A stretch of DNA of 21,654 bases from Gemmatimonadota bacterium (GTDB taxonomy: Bacteria; Gemmatimonadota; Gemmatimonadetes; Gemmatimonadales; Gemmatimonadaceae): assembly GCA_003131365.1 (NCBI GenBank), contig PKVB01000173.1:29170-50823 (forward strand), read 5' to 3'. A program made the position numbers and the translations under genes. The stretch's first letter is position 1. Every line of letters begins with the position of its first letter. Positions 13,821 to 21,654 of the stretch are shown piece by piece. The notes beneath the pieces were generated by a model, which ran no database searches, was not told the origin of the DNA, and was given only the letters and a program-made list of their open reading frames with translations.

Positions 13821-15721
13821 TTGTCCCGATGAGCCGCGTGCGCATCATTGGGCCGAAAGACCGGGTCGATGCGGCGCTTCGCGCCGTGCAGGACCTGGGG
13901 CAGCTTCAACTCGCCGAGTTGCCGGATCGCGCCGGCGTAGGACCGGCCCGACTTGGCCCGGCGCGTGAACGCAGGCGACGCCAATTGACGCGCCTTCTGG
14001 AGGACGTCAGGGACGCGCTGCATTCGCTGAGCGTTGCGCCGCAGCGCGTTGCGCCCGCAACGATCGCCACCCCGGACTTCGCGCGCTGGGCGCGGCTCGC
14101 GCGCCGGACGCGCCGAGAAGCCAGAACTCTCCTCGACCGCCAGACGGCGCTCCGTGACGAACGAGCACTGATCGCCCGGTATCGCGAGTTCCTGCTGGCC
14201 GTGCTACCCGCGATCCGCAAAGTCGACGGCTCCAAGCGACTAACCAGCCACGCGGTGGTGGTGCCGGCGTCAGCGCGCGGCGCGGTGGATGGGCTCGCAT
14301 CCGCACTGCGTGCGGAACTCGGCGCAGAATTCACCATGTCGGCCCACCCCCTTCCGGGCGGTGACGTTGCGATCCTCCTCATCCTGCCGAGCGAGTTCAG
14401 TAATCGCCTCGATGCCCGCCTCGCCGAGGCGCGGGTACCAGAAGTCCCTCTGCCCGACGCGTACCGATCCTTGCCGCTGGCCGAGGCGGTTCCGCAGATG
14501 CTCGCGCGCCTGTTGGCGATCCCCGCGGAAGTGGAGGAATGCGAGCGCAACCTCGCCGCGCTCGGCAAAGCGCGTGGCGGCGAGATGAGGAAGGCGCAAG
14601 CGGCCGTCGAGGACTGGCTCGCCGCCGCGTCGGCACGGGAACGCACAGCAGAGACGGGCCACGCGTTCACGATCGAGGGCTGGCTGCCGGCGCGGAGCGT
14701 GGGCCCGCTCGAGCAACGCGTCCGCGAGGCTGCGGGAGCAACCGTGATCATCGAGACGATCGCGCGCGAGGACTGGGGCGCGGAGGACGCGCCGGTGGTG
14801 CTCTCCAACCCGCGCCTCTTCAGGCCCTTCGAGAAGCTGATCGCCCTTCTCCCGCTGCCGCACTACGGCACGATCGACCCGACTCCGTTCGTGGCCGTCT
14901 TTTTCCCGCTCATGTTCGGGATGATGCTCGGCGACGTAGGCTATGGCATTGTCCTGGCCGCGCTCGCCCTCATCGTGCGTGCGCGCGCCAAACCCGGATC
15001 GCTGGCCCGCACAGGGGCGGAAATAGCGGGTCCATGCGCGGCGTTCACGATCGTCTTCGGTGTGCTGTACGGCGAGTTCTTCGGAGATATCGCCCGACGC
15101 ACGCTGGGCGTGCGTCCGCTGCTCCTGGATCGCGAGCAGGCGGTGTTCGCCACACTGGCAGCCGCGGTGGGTCTCGGCGTCGTGCACGTCGTGCTTGGGC
15201 TCGTACTCGGCGCGGTGACCGCCGGACGCAAGGATCCGAAGCGGGCGCTGGGCCGCGGCATGTCGGCGGTGATGGTTCTGCTCATCGTGGCTGCGTTGCT
15301 CGCCGCATTCAAAGTTCTTCCGGCGCGGCTCTTCACGCCTGCCGTGATACTGCTGCTGGTCACGTTCCCTGTCCTCGTGTTCGCGGAGGGCGTGCTCGGG
15401 ATGATCGAACTGATGACGACGCTCGGAAACGTGCTGTCGTACGCACGCGTCATGGCGATCGGCACAGCGTCTGTCATACTCGCGGTGGTAGCCAACAAGA
15501 TGGTAGGCGCCGTGGGGAGCACGGCGGTGGGCCTGCTCTTCGCCCTCCTGTTCCACCTCGTGAACTTCGCCATCGGGGTTTTCGGCCCCGCGATTCAGGC
15601 GTTGCGCCTTCACTATGTCGAGTTTTTCGGGAAGTTCTACAGTCCCGGGGGCCGTCCCTACGAGCCGTTCGGTCACGGCACGGCGTTAGCGGTCCCCCTC
15701 ACCCAGGAGAAGCCAGCATGA
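13817..15721 (+). CDS. atpI: A/V-type ATPase subunit I (a-like stator membrane subunit)
   Basis: A 634-residue subunit that forms the half-channels for the translocated ion next to the K ring. Residues 1 to about 330 are the cytoplasmic arm, starting with the family-like SRVRIIGPKDRVDAAL. From about residue 350 there are seven or eight hydrophobic helices, including FVAVFFPLMFGMMLGDVGYG and IELMTTLGNVLSYARVMAIG. Arg544 in SYARVMAIG is the conserved arginine that meets the ring carboxylate. It starts at GTG 13817, overlapping the previous stop (GTGA); ATG 13829 is the alternative. The stop overlaps the K gene as ATGA, and AGGAG before that ATG serves subunit K. Confidence 0.95.
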   Translation: MIVPMSRVRIIGPKDRVDAALRAVQDLGQLQLAELPDRAGVGPARLGPARERRRRQLTRLLEDVRDALHSLSVAPQRVAPATIATPDFARWARLARRTRREARTLLDRQTALRDERALIARYREFLLAVLPAIRKVDGSKRLTSHAVVVPASARGAVDGLASALRAELGAEFTMSAHPLPGGDVAILLILPSEFSNRLDARLAEARVPEVPLPDAYRSLPLAEAVPQMLARLLAIPAEVEECERNLAALGKARGGEMRKAQAAVEDWLAAASARERTAETGHAFTIEGWLPARSVGPLEQRVREAAGATVIIETIAREDWGAEDAPVVLSNPRLFRPFEKLIALLPLPHYGTIDPTPFVAVFFPLMFGMMLGDVGYGIVLAALALIVRARAKPGSLARTGAEIAGPCAAFTIVFGVLYGEFFGDIARRTLGVRPLLLDREQAVFATLAAAVGLGVVHVVLGLVLGAVTAGRKDPKRALGRGMSAVMVLLIVAALLAAFKVLPARLFTPAVILLLVTFPVLVFAEGVLGMIELMTTLGNVLSYARVMAIGTASVILAVVANKMVGAVGSTAVGLLFALLFHLVNFAIGVFGPAIQALRLHYVEFFGKFYSPGGRPYEPFGHGTALAVPLTQEKPA

Positions 15722-15942
15722 ATATCATGTGGATTGCCATAGGTGCAGCCGCCGCCATTGGGCTCACGGCCCTCGCGACGGCGTGGGCCCAATCGAGGAT
15801 CGGCGCCGCCGGTGCCGCCGTACTCGCGGAGAAACCCGAGCTCGCGGGGACGGTGATCATCCTCGTCGCCATTCCAGAGACCATGGTGATCCTCGGGTTC
15901 ATCGTCGCGCTCTCTCTCATTCTGCGCATCGGCGGCGGCTGA
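15718..15942 (+). CDS. atpK: A/V-type ATPase ring subunit K (c-like proteolipid)
   Basis: A 74-residue two-helix hairpin that oligomerises into the rotor ring. Helix 1 covers about residues 4-24, the polar loop AEKPELAG about 37-44, and helix 2 about 45-70. The ion-binding carboxylate is Glu54 in IPETMVILGF. Thr55 directly after it and Gln25 at the end of helix 1 are polar residues of the kind that help coordinate Na+ in sodium-driven rings, so Na+ coupling is possible but not shown. The short single-hairpin form resembles archaeal and some bacterial A-type enzymes, unlike the doubled Enterococcus NtpK. The ATG at 15718 overlaps the subunit I stop. Confidence 0.95.
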   Translation: MNIMWIAIGAAAAIGLTALATAWAQSRIGAAGAAVLAEKPELAGTVIILVAIPETMVILGFIVALSLILRIGGG

Positions 15943-15945
15943 GCG

Positions 15946-16554
15946 ATGGGTGAGGCGCCGAGCACGGCTCTGTTCGAACAGCTCCGGCGTGACGCCCGCG
16001 AGGCGTCGGAGCAACGCATCGCGGCAGCGCGCGCCGAGGCGCTGCGCCTCAGCAATGCCTCGGATGAGCGGCTGGCGCAGCAACGGACTGCGCAGTTGGC
16101 GGCTCGCGAGCGCGCGCACTCTGCCGCGCTCGACCGGGCTCAATCCGATGCGCGAACGCGCACCGCGCGCGAATGGCTAGCCGCGCGCGCCGAGGCGCTC
16201 GATCAGGTCTTCGTCGCGGCTCATGAAACGCTTGCCGCCCGGTCTGCGGACCCGCGATTCATCGCCGCCGTCGCCGCAATCGCGCGCGATGCGCTCTCGT
16301 ACCTTCCGCCTGGAGACGCATCCGCACGATGCGCCACATCACTGGCACCGGCCGTGCGCACCGTGCTCGAGTCGCAGGCGCCCGGACGACCGGGGCTGCG
16401 CGTGATCGAGGACGATGCCGTCGCGACCGGGGTGGTGCTGGAGACAGCCGATGGCTTGCTCGCCATCGACGCCACGTTCGCGCGGCATCTTGCGCGCGAG
16501 CGACCGCGCCTCGCCATCGAGGTGGCGCACCGACTCGAGCCACCGGTATTGTGA
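15946..16554 (+). CDS. atpE: A/V-type ATPase subunit E (peripheral stalk)
   Basis: A 202-residue stalk protein. The N-terminal half is a long charged helix (RRDAREASEQRIAAARAEAL and onwards) that forms a coiled coil with subunit H. The C-terminal half is a small globular domain with GVVLETADGLLAIDATF, matching the conserved glycine-containing strand segment of subunit E, which binds the head. It lies 3 bases behind the K gene and overlaps the C gene as GTGA. The length is typical of the family (about 190-200). Confidence 0.9.
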   Translation: MGEAPSTALFEQLRRDAREASEQRIAAARAEALRLSNASDERLAQQRTAQLAARERAHSAALDRAQSDARTRTAREWLAARAEALDQVFVAAHETLAARSADPRFIAAVAAIARDALSYLPPGDASARCATSLAPAVRTVLESQAPGRPGLRVIEDDAVATGVVLETADGLLAIDATFARHLARERPRLAIEVAHRLEPPVL

Positions 16555-17567
16555 CTGACTGGGGCGACCTCGTTGCGCGCGCACGCGGCCTTTCGACGCA
16601 TCTGCTCTCGGCGACACAGCTGGCGGGGCTTGCCGACTGCGCCGACCTGCCCGCGTTCGCTGCGCTCGCCGCCGAGTACGGTGCGATCGAGCCGCTCGCC
16701 GACACTCGCGTCGCCGAGCCGCATGCGCTGGAGCTGGCGGCACGACGGCGTGCGACTCAGCGCTTCGCACTCATCGTTCGGTGGGCAGGCGAGCGCATTA
16801 CCGCCCTCACTCCGCTCATGGACGATGAGGATCGGCGGGCCGTCCGCGCCCTCGCCCGCGGCGCTGTCGGCGGAATTCCGGGACCAGAGAGAATGGCCGG
16901 ACTCGTTCCAACGCCGTTACTCCCAGTGCGCGCGCTCGAAGAACTGTCACGCGCCGGCGACCTCGCAACTATCGGTGCCCTCCTCATGGCATGGCGACAC
17001 CCGTTCGGCCCCGTGGTGAGTGATGAGGGCACCCGTCAGACCGTGGATCGCTTTCGGTTCGAGGTTGCGCTCGCGCGCGCGGCGGCTAGCCGCGCCCGCG
17101 CGTGCGCGGAGACCGCTGACTCGGCGATGCGGCATTACGTCGAGCGCACAATCGACCTTGAGAACCTCTCCGCCGCGGTCGTGCTCGCCGGCCACCATAC
17201 CGACGCGTCACCCGCCTCGGTGTTCATCTCCGGCGGCGCTCTCGTCACACTGGACGATCTGACATTCGCCGCGGACGCCACGAGCGGGGATGCGATTCTG
17301 CAGCATCTCTCGGCACGCGTTGGCGCCGCGCCGCCACTCCTCGCCGCGCTGCACCCGGGGGCTCGCACGGGCGCTGATGCCGCGCTCTCCGCGATGATCG
17401 GCGAGTTTCGCCTGCGCTCTCTTCGCGAACCTGTTGGACTTGCCGCCGTGATCGCCTTTTGGCTCCGCCAACGCGCGGAACTCGGCGCACTCCAGGAGAT
17501 CGTATGGCGGATCACATTGGGCGTGCCTCGCAAGCCGCCCGCCGAGCTGGCCGGAGCGCTCGCGTGA
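16551..17567 (+). CDS. atpC: A/V-type ATPase subunit C (d-like central socket)
   Basis: A 338-residue, mostly helical protein that links the central shaft (D-F) to the K ring, like eukaryotic subunit d. It begins at GTG 16551, overlapping the stop of subunit E as GTGA; an open frame reaches further upstream but is shadow sequence of the E gene. Family-like features are VARARGLSTHLLS near the N-terminus, the repeated helical three-fold pattern, and FRLRSLREPVGLAAVIAFWLRQRAEL near the C-terminus, where the family has an E-x-N-LR-type segment. The length agrees with known C subunits (about 320-350). The sequence is the most diverged of the set, so the call leans partly on its place in the operon. 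Confidence 0.88.
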   Translation: MTDWGDLVARARGLSTHLLSATQLAGLADCADLPAFAALAAEYGAIEPLADTRVAEPHALELAARRRATQRFALIVRWAGERITALTPLMDDEDRRAVRALARGAVGGIPGPERMAGLVPTPLLPVRALEELSRAGDLATIGALLMAWRHPFGPVVSDEGTRQTVDRFRFEVALARAAASRARACAETADSAMRHYVERTIDLENLSAAVVLAGHHTDASPASVFISGGALVTLDDLTFAADATSGDAILQHLSARVGAAPPLLAALHPGARTGADAALSAMIGEFRLRSLREPVGLAAVIAFWLRQRAELGALQEIVWRITLGVPRKPPAELAGALA

Positions 17568-17893
17568 GCATGCGCGTGCGCGTAATCGCCAGTCCGGGGT
17601 TCGCAACCGGATTCCGCCTCGCCGGCTTTGCCGTCGATGAGGTGTCGAACCTGGGTGAAGCGTTCGATCGCTTCGTCGTCGCGCTCGCGCAAGCTGACCT
17701 GGGAATCCTTCTCATTGAACAGCGGCTCCTCGACACGCTGCCCGCGGCGGTGCGCCGCGACGCGGAGCGCCGGCCTGTGCCGGTGATCGTACCCATTCCG
17801 TCGCCCGCGTGGGCCGGGCAGAAGGCCGACGCCGAGAATTTCATCCTCGAGCTACTGCGACGGACCATCGGCTACCGGGTGCGCCTGCAGTGA
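17564..17893 (+). CDS. atpF: A/V-type ATPase subunit F (central shaft)
   Basis: A 109-residue alpha/beta protein (107 from the ATG at 17570) that sits on the shaft with subunit D and modulates activity. It shows the CheY-like small fold of the family: strand VRVIASPGFATGFRLAGF, the middle GILLIEQRLLDTL, and strand PVPVIVPIPSP. In Enterococcus the equivalent gene is called ntpG. It overlaps the genes on both sides as GTGA, starting at GTG 17564. Despite its small size the call is firm because of these motifs and the gene order. Confidence 0.9.
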   Translation: MSMRVRVIASPGFATGFRLAGFAVDEVSNLGEAFDRFVVALAQADLGILLIEQRLLDTLPAAVRRDAERRPVPVIVPIPSPAWAGQKADAENFILELLRRTIGYRVRLQ

Positions 17894-19644
17894 CCGCGTC
17901 GATTGTCCGGGTCGCCGGCTCGCTCGTGGAAGCGTCGCCACTCCGCGGCGCACTCTACGAGATGGCCCTGGTGGGCGACCGCCGTGTCCGCGGCGAAATC
18001 ATCCGCCAGCGGGGCGACACTGCAACGCTGCAGGTCTACGAAGACACGATGGGACTCGCCGTGGGCGAGCCGGTTGAACCGCTCAACACTGCCCTCAGTG
18101 CGCAACTCGGGCCGGGATTGCTCGGCGCCGTGCTCGATGGCATCGGTAGGCCACTGGCCCGCGTTGCGAATGCGACCGGCGACTTCATCGCGCCAGGTGC
18201 GAATGCCGACATGCTCGACGGATCAAAGAAGTGGCGGTTCATCGCGACGCGTACGGCGGGCGACCACGTTGATGGGGGCGACGTGCTGGGGACGGTTGAG
18301 GAGCGCGCCGGTATCTCACACCGCGTGCTCGTGCCGCCGGGCAGGTCAGGAAAACTCGGCCAGCTTGCGAGTGGTGAGTTCACGGTGAGCGAGTCCATCG
18401 GCGCGTTTGAGGATGGCACGCCGCTCTTTCTCGCCCATCGCTGGCCGGTTCGCGTGCCCCGCCCCGTTGCGGAACGGCTGCCCACGACGCGCCCGTTTGT
18501 CACGGGGCAGCGAGTGTTCGACCTCTTCTTTCCGGTCGCCGAGGGCGGCAACGCCGCGGTGCCCGGGGGCTTCGGCACGGGAAAAACGATTATCGAACAA
18601 TCGCTCGCCAAGTTTGCGGACGCAGATATCGTGGTCTACGTCGGTTGCGGCGAGCGGGGCAACGAAATGGCCGACGTCCTGACGGAGTTCCCGGAACTCA
18701 TCGACCCGCGCACCGGTCGGCCGATCATGGATCGCGCTGTACTGGTCGTGAACACGTCGAATATGCCGGTGGCGGCCCGCGAAGCATCCATCTATCTCGG
18801 CGCAACGATCGCCGAGTATTTTCGCGACCAGGGCAATCGCGTAGCGCTCATGATCGACTCCACGTCGCGGTGGGCCGAGGCACTGCGCGAAATGGCTGCG
18901 CGGTTGCAGGAGATGCCGGGCGAGGAGGGGTATCCGACGTACCTCGCCAGCCGGCTCGGACAATTTTTCGAGCGCGCCGGGCGCGCCCGCCCGCTCGGCA
19001 CGCCGGAGCGCGAGGGCACCGTCACAATCATCGGTGCCATTTCACCGCCCGGCGGAGATTTCTCGGAACCGGTCACTCAAGCCTCACTGCGCGTCGCGGG
19101 CGCGATGTGGGCGCTCGACGCCTCGCTCGCCCATCAGCGGCATTTTCCCGCCGTCGACTGGGACACGAGCTTTTCGCTCTATGCCGATCAGGTGACGCCG
19201 TGGTTCGCCGAGCATGGCGGCGCGAACTGGGCATCGACGCGCGCGGCATTGCTCGCGTTGCTGCAGAAGGAACGCGAACTGCGTGACATCTCGAGTCTGG
19301 TGGGACCAGAAGCGCTGGAAGACCGCGACCATCTCACGATGGACGTCGCCGCCATCGTCCGCGAAGGGGTGCTCCGCCAGAGCGCGTATCATCCCAACGA
19401 TGCAGTGTGCGCGCCGACGAAGACCTACGCGCTCGGGACGGCAGCACTCTCGCTGCTCGAGGCCGGCGAAGCGGCGCTCGCCGCGGGGACGCCATTCGCG
19501 GAGCTCGACCTGGTGCCAGCGCGGCGGGCCGTCGCCGCATTGCGTGACGCCAGCGAAGCCGATGTGCCGGCGCGTGTTGAATCGGTGCGACAGGCCGCTG
19601 CAGCACTTGCCGTACGTCGCGCGAAGCCCGTGGTGACCGCATGA
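17890..19644 (+). CDS. atpA: A/V-type ATPase catalytic subunit A
   Basis: A 584-residue catalytic subunit of the A3B3 head, which hydrolyses or makes ATP. The P-loop GGFGTGKT lies at residues 226-233 (Lys232, Thr233). GCGERGNEM (residues 252-260) carries the catalytic glutamate region. DSTSRWAEALREMAARLQEM is the Walker B/adjacent region. The extra non-homologous region typical of A-type alpha chains is present at about residues 110-185 (DGSKKWRF to the glycine-rich stretch), which separates it from F-type beta subunits. It starts at GTG 17890, overlapping the F stop; frame further upstream is shadow. Its stop overlaps the B gene as ATGA. No key residue is missing, so the enzyme should be active. 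Confidence 0.98.
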   Translation: MTASIVRVAGSLVEASPLRGALYEMALVGDRRVRGEIIRQRGDTATLQVYEDTMGLAVGEPVEPLNTALSAQLGPGLLGAVLDGIGRPLARVANATGDFIAPGANADMLDGSKKWRFIATRTAGDHVDGGDVLGTVEERAGISHRVLVPPGRSGKLGQLASGEFTVSESIGAFEDGTPLFLAHRWPVRVPRPVAERLPTTRPFVTGQRVFDLFFPVAEGGNAAVPGGFGTGKTIIEQSLAKFADADIVVYVGCGERGNEMADVLTEFPELIDPRTGRPIMDRAVLVVNTSNMPVAAREASIYLGATIAEYFRDQGNRVALMIDSTSRWAEALREMAARLQEMPGEEGYPTYLASRLGQFFERAGRARPLGTPEREGTVTIIGAISPPGGDFSEPVTQASLRVAGAMWALDASLAHQRHFPAVDWDTSFSLYADQVTPWFAEHGGANWASTRAALLALLQKERELRDISSLVGPEALEDRDHLTMDVAAIVREGVLRQSAYHPNDAVCAPTKTYALGTAALSLLEAGEAALAAGTPFAELDLVPARRAVAALRDASEADVPARVESVRQAAAALAVRRAKPVVTA

Positions 19645-21059
19645 GTTTCGTTCCCGAGCGCACGCACCGCGGAGCGGCCGCGGCGGCCGGACCACTGCTC
19701 TTTCTGGAGCGCACGCCGCGGGTCGCGTTGGGTGAGTGGGTTGTCGTGCGGCTTCGCGACCAGCCCGAACGCCGAGGACAGGTGATCGATGCCGGCGCGC
19801 AAACGACGGTCGTGCAGCTGCTCGACCATTCCGTCGGGCTCGCACCCGATCGCGCTGAGGTCGTGCTCACGGGTGACGTCGCCACGGCGGTGGTTGGGCG
19901 CGAGTTGCTTGGCCGCTCATTCGACGGCCACGGCGCTGCCGGGGACGGGCTCCCTGCGCCGGTGGGCGAGGCGATCCGGCCGATCAATGGCGCACCGATC
20001 AATCCCGTCCGCCGCGACCGGCCCCACGATTTCATCGAGACCGGGATCAGCGCGATTGACGCGATGAACACGCTGGTGCGGGGACAGAAGCTCCCGGTGT
20101 TCAGCGGACCGGGCCTGCCGGGACTCGAATTGGCGGCGCGAATCGTCGAATGGGCGCGCGCCCCGCACGGCGAGCCGTTCGCCGTTGTGTTTGCGGGCGT
20201 CGGAATCACTGCGCGCGAGACGCGCGAGTTCGTCGAACGGGTACGCGAGAGCGGGGCGATGCCGCGCACGGTGCTCTTCCTCAACGAGGCCGCGCATCCA
20301 GCCGTGGAGCGCATCATGGCTCCGCGGCTCGCGCTCACCACGGCCGAGCACCTGGCCTTCGATTGCGGGATGCACGTCCTAGTGGTCATCGCCGACATGA
20401 CACATTACTGCGAAGCCTTGCGCGAGATCGCCACCGCGCGCGAGGAGATCCCGGGTCGTCGCGGGTACCCGGGCTACATGTACACCGACCTCGCGTCTAT
20501 CTACGAACGCGCGGGAATCGTGCGCGGCAAGCAGGGTTCCATCACGCAAATCCCCATCCTCACGATGCCTGACGATGATGTAACGCACCCGATCCCCGAC
20601 CTGACGGGCTACATCACCGAAGGCCAAATCGTGCTGAGCCGCGAGCTGCACCGTCGCGGCATCTGGCCTCCGATCGACGTGCTTCCGTCGCTCTCCCGGT
20701 TGATGAGCAGCGGGATCGGCAAGGACCACACGCGCGCCGAGCACCGCGAGTGGAGCGATCAGCTGTACGCCATCTACGCCCGCGGCCGCGAAGCCCGTAC
20801 CATGGCGGCGATCGTCGGCGAATCGGGGCTCCCCGCCGCGGATCATCGGGCGCTCGCTTTCAGCGACGCGTTCGAGCGCGACTTCATCGCGCAGCCGGCG
20901 GGCCGGCGAGCGCTCGACGAAACGTTCGACATTGGCTGGCGGCTGCTTGAAACGCTACCCCGCGGTGACCTCCTCCGCATTGCGGACGCCACATGGGAGA
21001 AGCGTGACGACGTTCGCACGGGGGCCGACGTCTCCCCTTCGGCCCCGGAACCCAGCTGA
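19641..21059 (+). CDS. atpB: A/V-type ATPase non-catalytic subunit B
   Basis: A 472-residue subunit that alternates with A in the head. As in the family, the P-loop is degenerate (PVFSGPGLPGLELAARI in place of GxxGxGKT), so it does not catalyse. Arg353 in SLSRLMSSGIG is the arginine finger that completes the neighbouring catalytic site. Other signatures are DFIETGISAIDAMNTLVRGQ, EEIPGRRGYPGYMYTDLASIYERAG and DDDVTHPIPDLTGYITEGQI. It overlaps the A gene by four bases, and its stop shares one base with the D start (TGATG). Confidence 0.98.
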   Translation: MSFVPERTHRGAAAAAGPLLFLERTPRVALGEWVVVRLRDQPERRGQVIDAGAQTTVVQLLDHSVGLAPDRAEVVLTGDVATAVVGRELLGRSFDGHGAAGDGLPAPVGEAIRPINGAPINPVRRDRPHDFIETGISAIDAMNTLVRGQKLPVFSGPGLPGLELAARIVEWARAPHGEPFAVVFAGVGITARETREFVERVRESGAMPRTVLFLNEAAHPAVERIMAPRLALTTAEHLAFDCGMHVLVVIADMTHYCEALREIATAREEIPGRRGYPGYMYTDLASIYERAGIVRGKQGSITQIPILTMPDDDVTHPIPDLTGYITEGQIVLSRELHRRGIWPPIDVLPSLSRLMSSGIGKDHTRAEHREWSDQLYAIYARGREARTMAAIVGESGLPAADHRALAFSDAFERDFIAQPAGRRALDETFDIGWRLLETLPRGDLLRIADATWEKRDDVRTGADVSPSAPEPS

Positions 21060-21654
21060 TGGTCGCCCGGCGACTTGCCCCGACCCGCATCAACTTGCTG
21101 CGCGCGCGGCGCGACCTGGCGCGCGTCACGCGGGGCGTCGCCCTCACGCGCCGCAAGCGCGAGGCACTCGTCGCCGAGTTGGTCAAGCTGGCGCGACCGG
21201 CAATGGACAGTCGCGCACGCATCAGTGACGCGATGACGCGTGCGACCGAATCCCTTGCCGACGCGCTCGCCGAGCATGGAGCGGCGGGCCTCACCGCTTT
21301 GGCCTGGCCGATCCGCGAGCCCTCCGTGGAGCTACGTGCCGCGCAGGTGTGGGGCCTTGCGGTGAGCGATGTCGTGGACCGTACGCCCATCGCGCGCACG
21401 CTCGACGCGCGCGGGCTGGCTCCCGGTGCGATCGGCCCGGCGGTGGCCGACACCGTGGCGCGATTCGAGCAGCTCGGGGATTTGCTCGTGGACGCGGCAC
21501 CGCGCGAACAGCGGGTGCGACGGTTGAGCGAGGCGGTCCAGGCAACTACGCGGCGACTCATGACGCTCGAGCACCGTGTGGCTCCCGGGCTCGTCGCCCA
21601 GATCAACGCCGTGCGCCAGCAGCTCGAGGAGCGGGAGCGGGAGGAGCACCTTCG
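21059..21654 (+). CDS. atpD: A/V-type ATPase subunit D (central shaft), partial at right edge
   Basis: This is the rotating shaft, equivalent to F-type gamma. It starts at ATG 21059, whose first base is the last base of the B stop. About 198 residues are visible, and the frame is still open at the window end. The N-terminal PTRINLLRARRDLARVTRG is the family hallmark, followed by the LTRRKREALVAELVKLA helix. The C-terminal helix (RVAPGLVAQINAVRQQLEERE) pairs with the N-terminal one in a coiled coil. Typical length is about 205-215, so only a few residues should be missing. Confidence 0.95.
   Translation, partial: MVARRLAPTRINLLRARRDLARVTRGVALTRRKREALVAELVKLARPAMDSRARISDAMTRATESLADALAEHGAAGLTALAWPIREPSVELRAAQVWGLAVSDVVDRTPIARTLDARGLAPGAIGPAVADTVARFEQLGDLLVDAAPREQRVRRLSEAVQATTRRLMTLEHRVAPGLVAQINAVRQQLEEREREEHL

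Noticed and set aside
14270..15676. Minus-strand open frame of 468 codons opposite ATPase subunit I
   Set aside because: Composition is His/Arg/Glu-rich without any hydrophobic or family pattern; subunit I on the plus strand is certain.

Overview
The window is GC-rich, densely packed DNA from a Gram-negative bacterium (Tat and Sec signal peptides, lipoboxes, an outer-membrane beta-barrel). Sec leaders followed by a Gln-rich mature start and the mixture of gene families would suit Gemmatimonadota or a related high-GC phylum. That is a guess, because no rRNA or other marker is present. I see no tRNA, CRISPR array, insertion sequence or phage gene.

Layout. (1) Positions 1-5213, minus strand: a hydrogenase operon transcribed right to left as hypC-hypD-hypE, then the small and large subunits of a membrane-bound, Tat-exported group 1 [NiFe] hydrogenase. 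The large subunit runs off the left edge. (2) Positions 5214-5641: a 428-base divergent control region with a 16-bp tandem repeat and an inverted repeat. (3) Positions 5642-12565, plus strand: a five-gene electron-transfer operon. It encodes a lipoprotein cytochrome with 8 CxxCH motifs, a membrane-anchored NapC/NrfH-like cytochrome with 18 CxxCH motifs, an outer-membrane beta-barrel, a secreted cytochrome with 16 CxxCH motifs, and a small TPR-like lipoprotein. Three extra CX4CH motifs bring the possible haem sites to 45. (4) Positions 12693-13229, minus strand: a small membrane protein with a tandem DUF2892-like repeat. (5) Positions 13503-21654, plus strand: an A/V-type (rotary) ATPase operon in the order H-I-K-E-C-F-A-B-D, with D cut by the right edge.

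How it may work together (inference). The hydrogenase would oxidise H2 at the periplasmic face and pass electrons to the quinone pool or directly to periplasmic haems. The NapC-like polyhaem protein would take electrons from menaquinol and carry them across the periplasm. The barrel plus the 16-haem cytochrome would form a porin-cytochrome conduit, and the 8-haem lipoprotein could be the terminal or accessory haem protein. This would be H2-driven extracellular electron transfer (or the reverse), with the neighbouring A/V-ATPase using or making the ion gradient. Most neighbouring genes within the operons overlap by 4 bases (GTGA or ATGA), so translation is strongly coupled.
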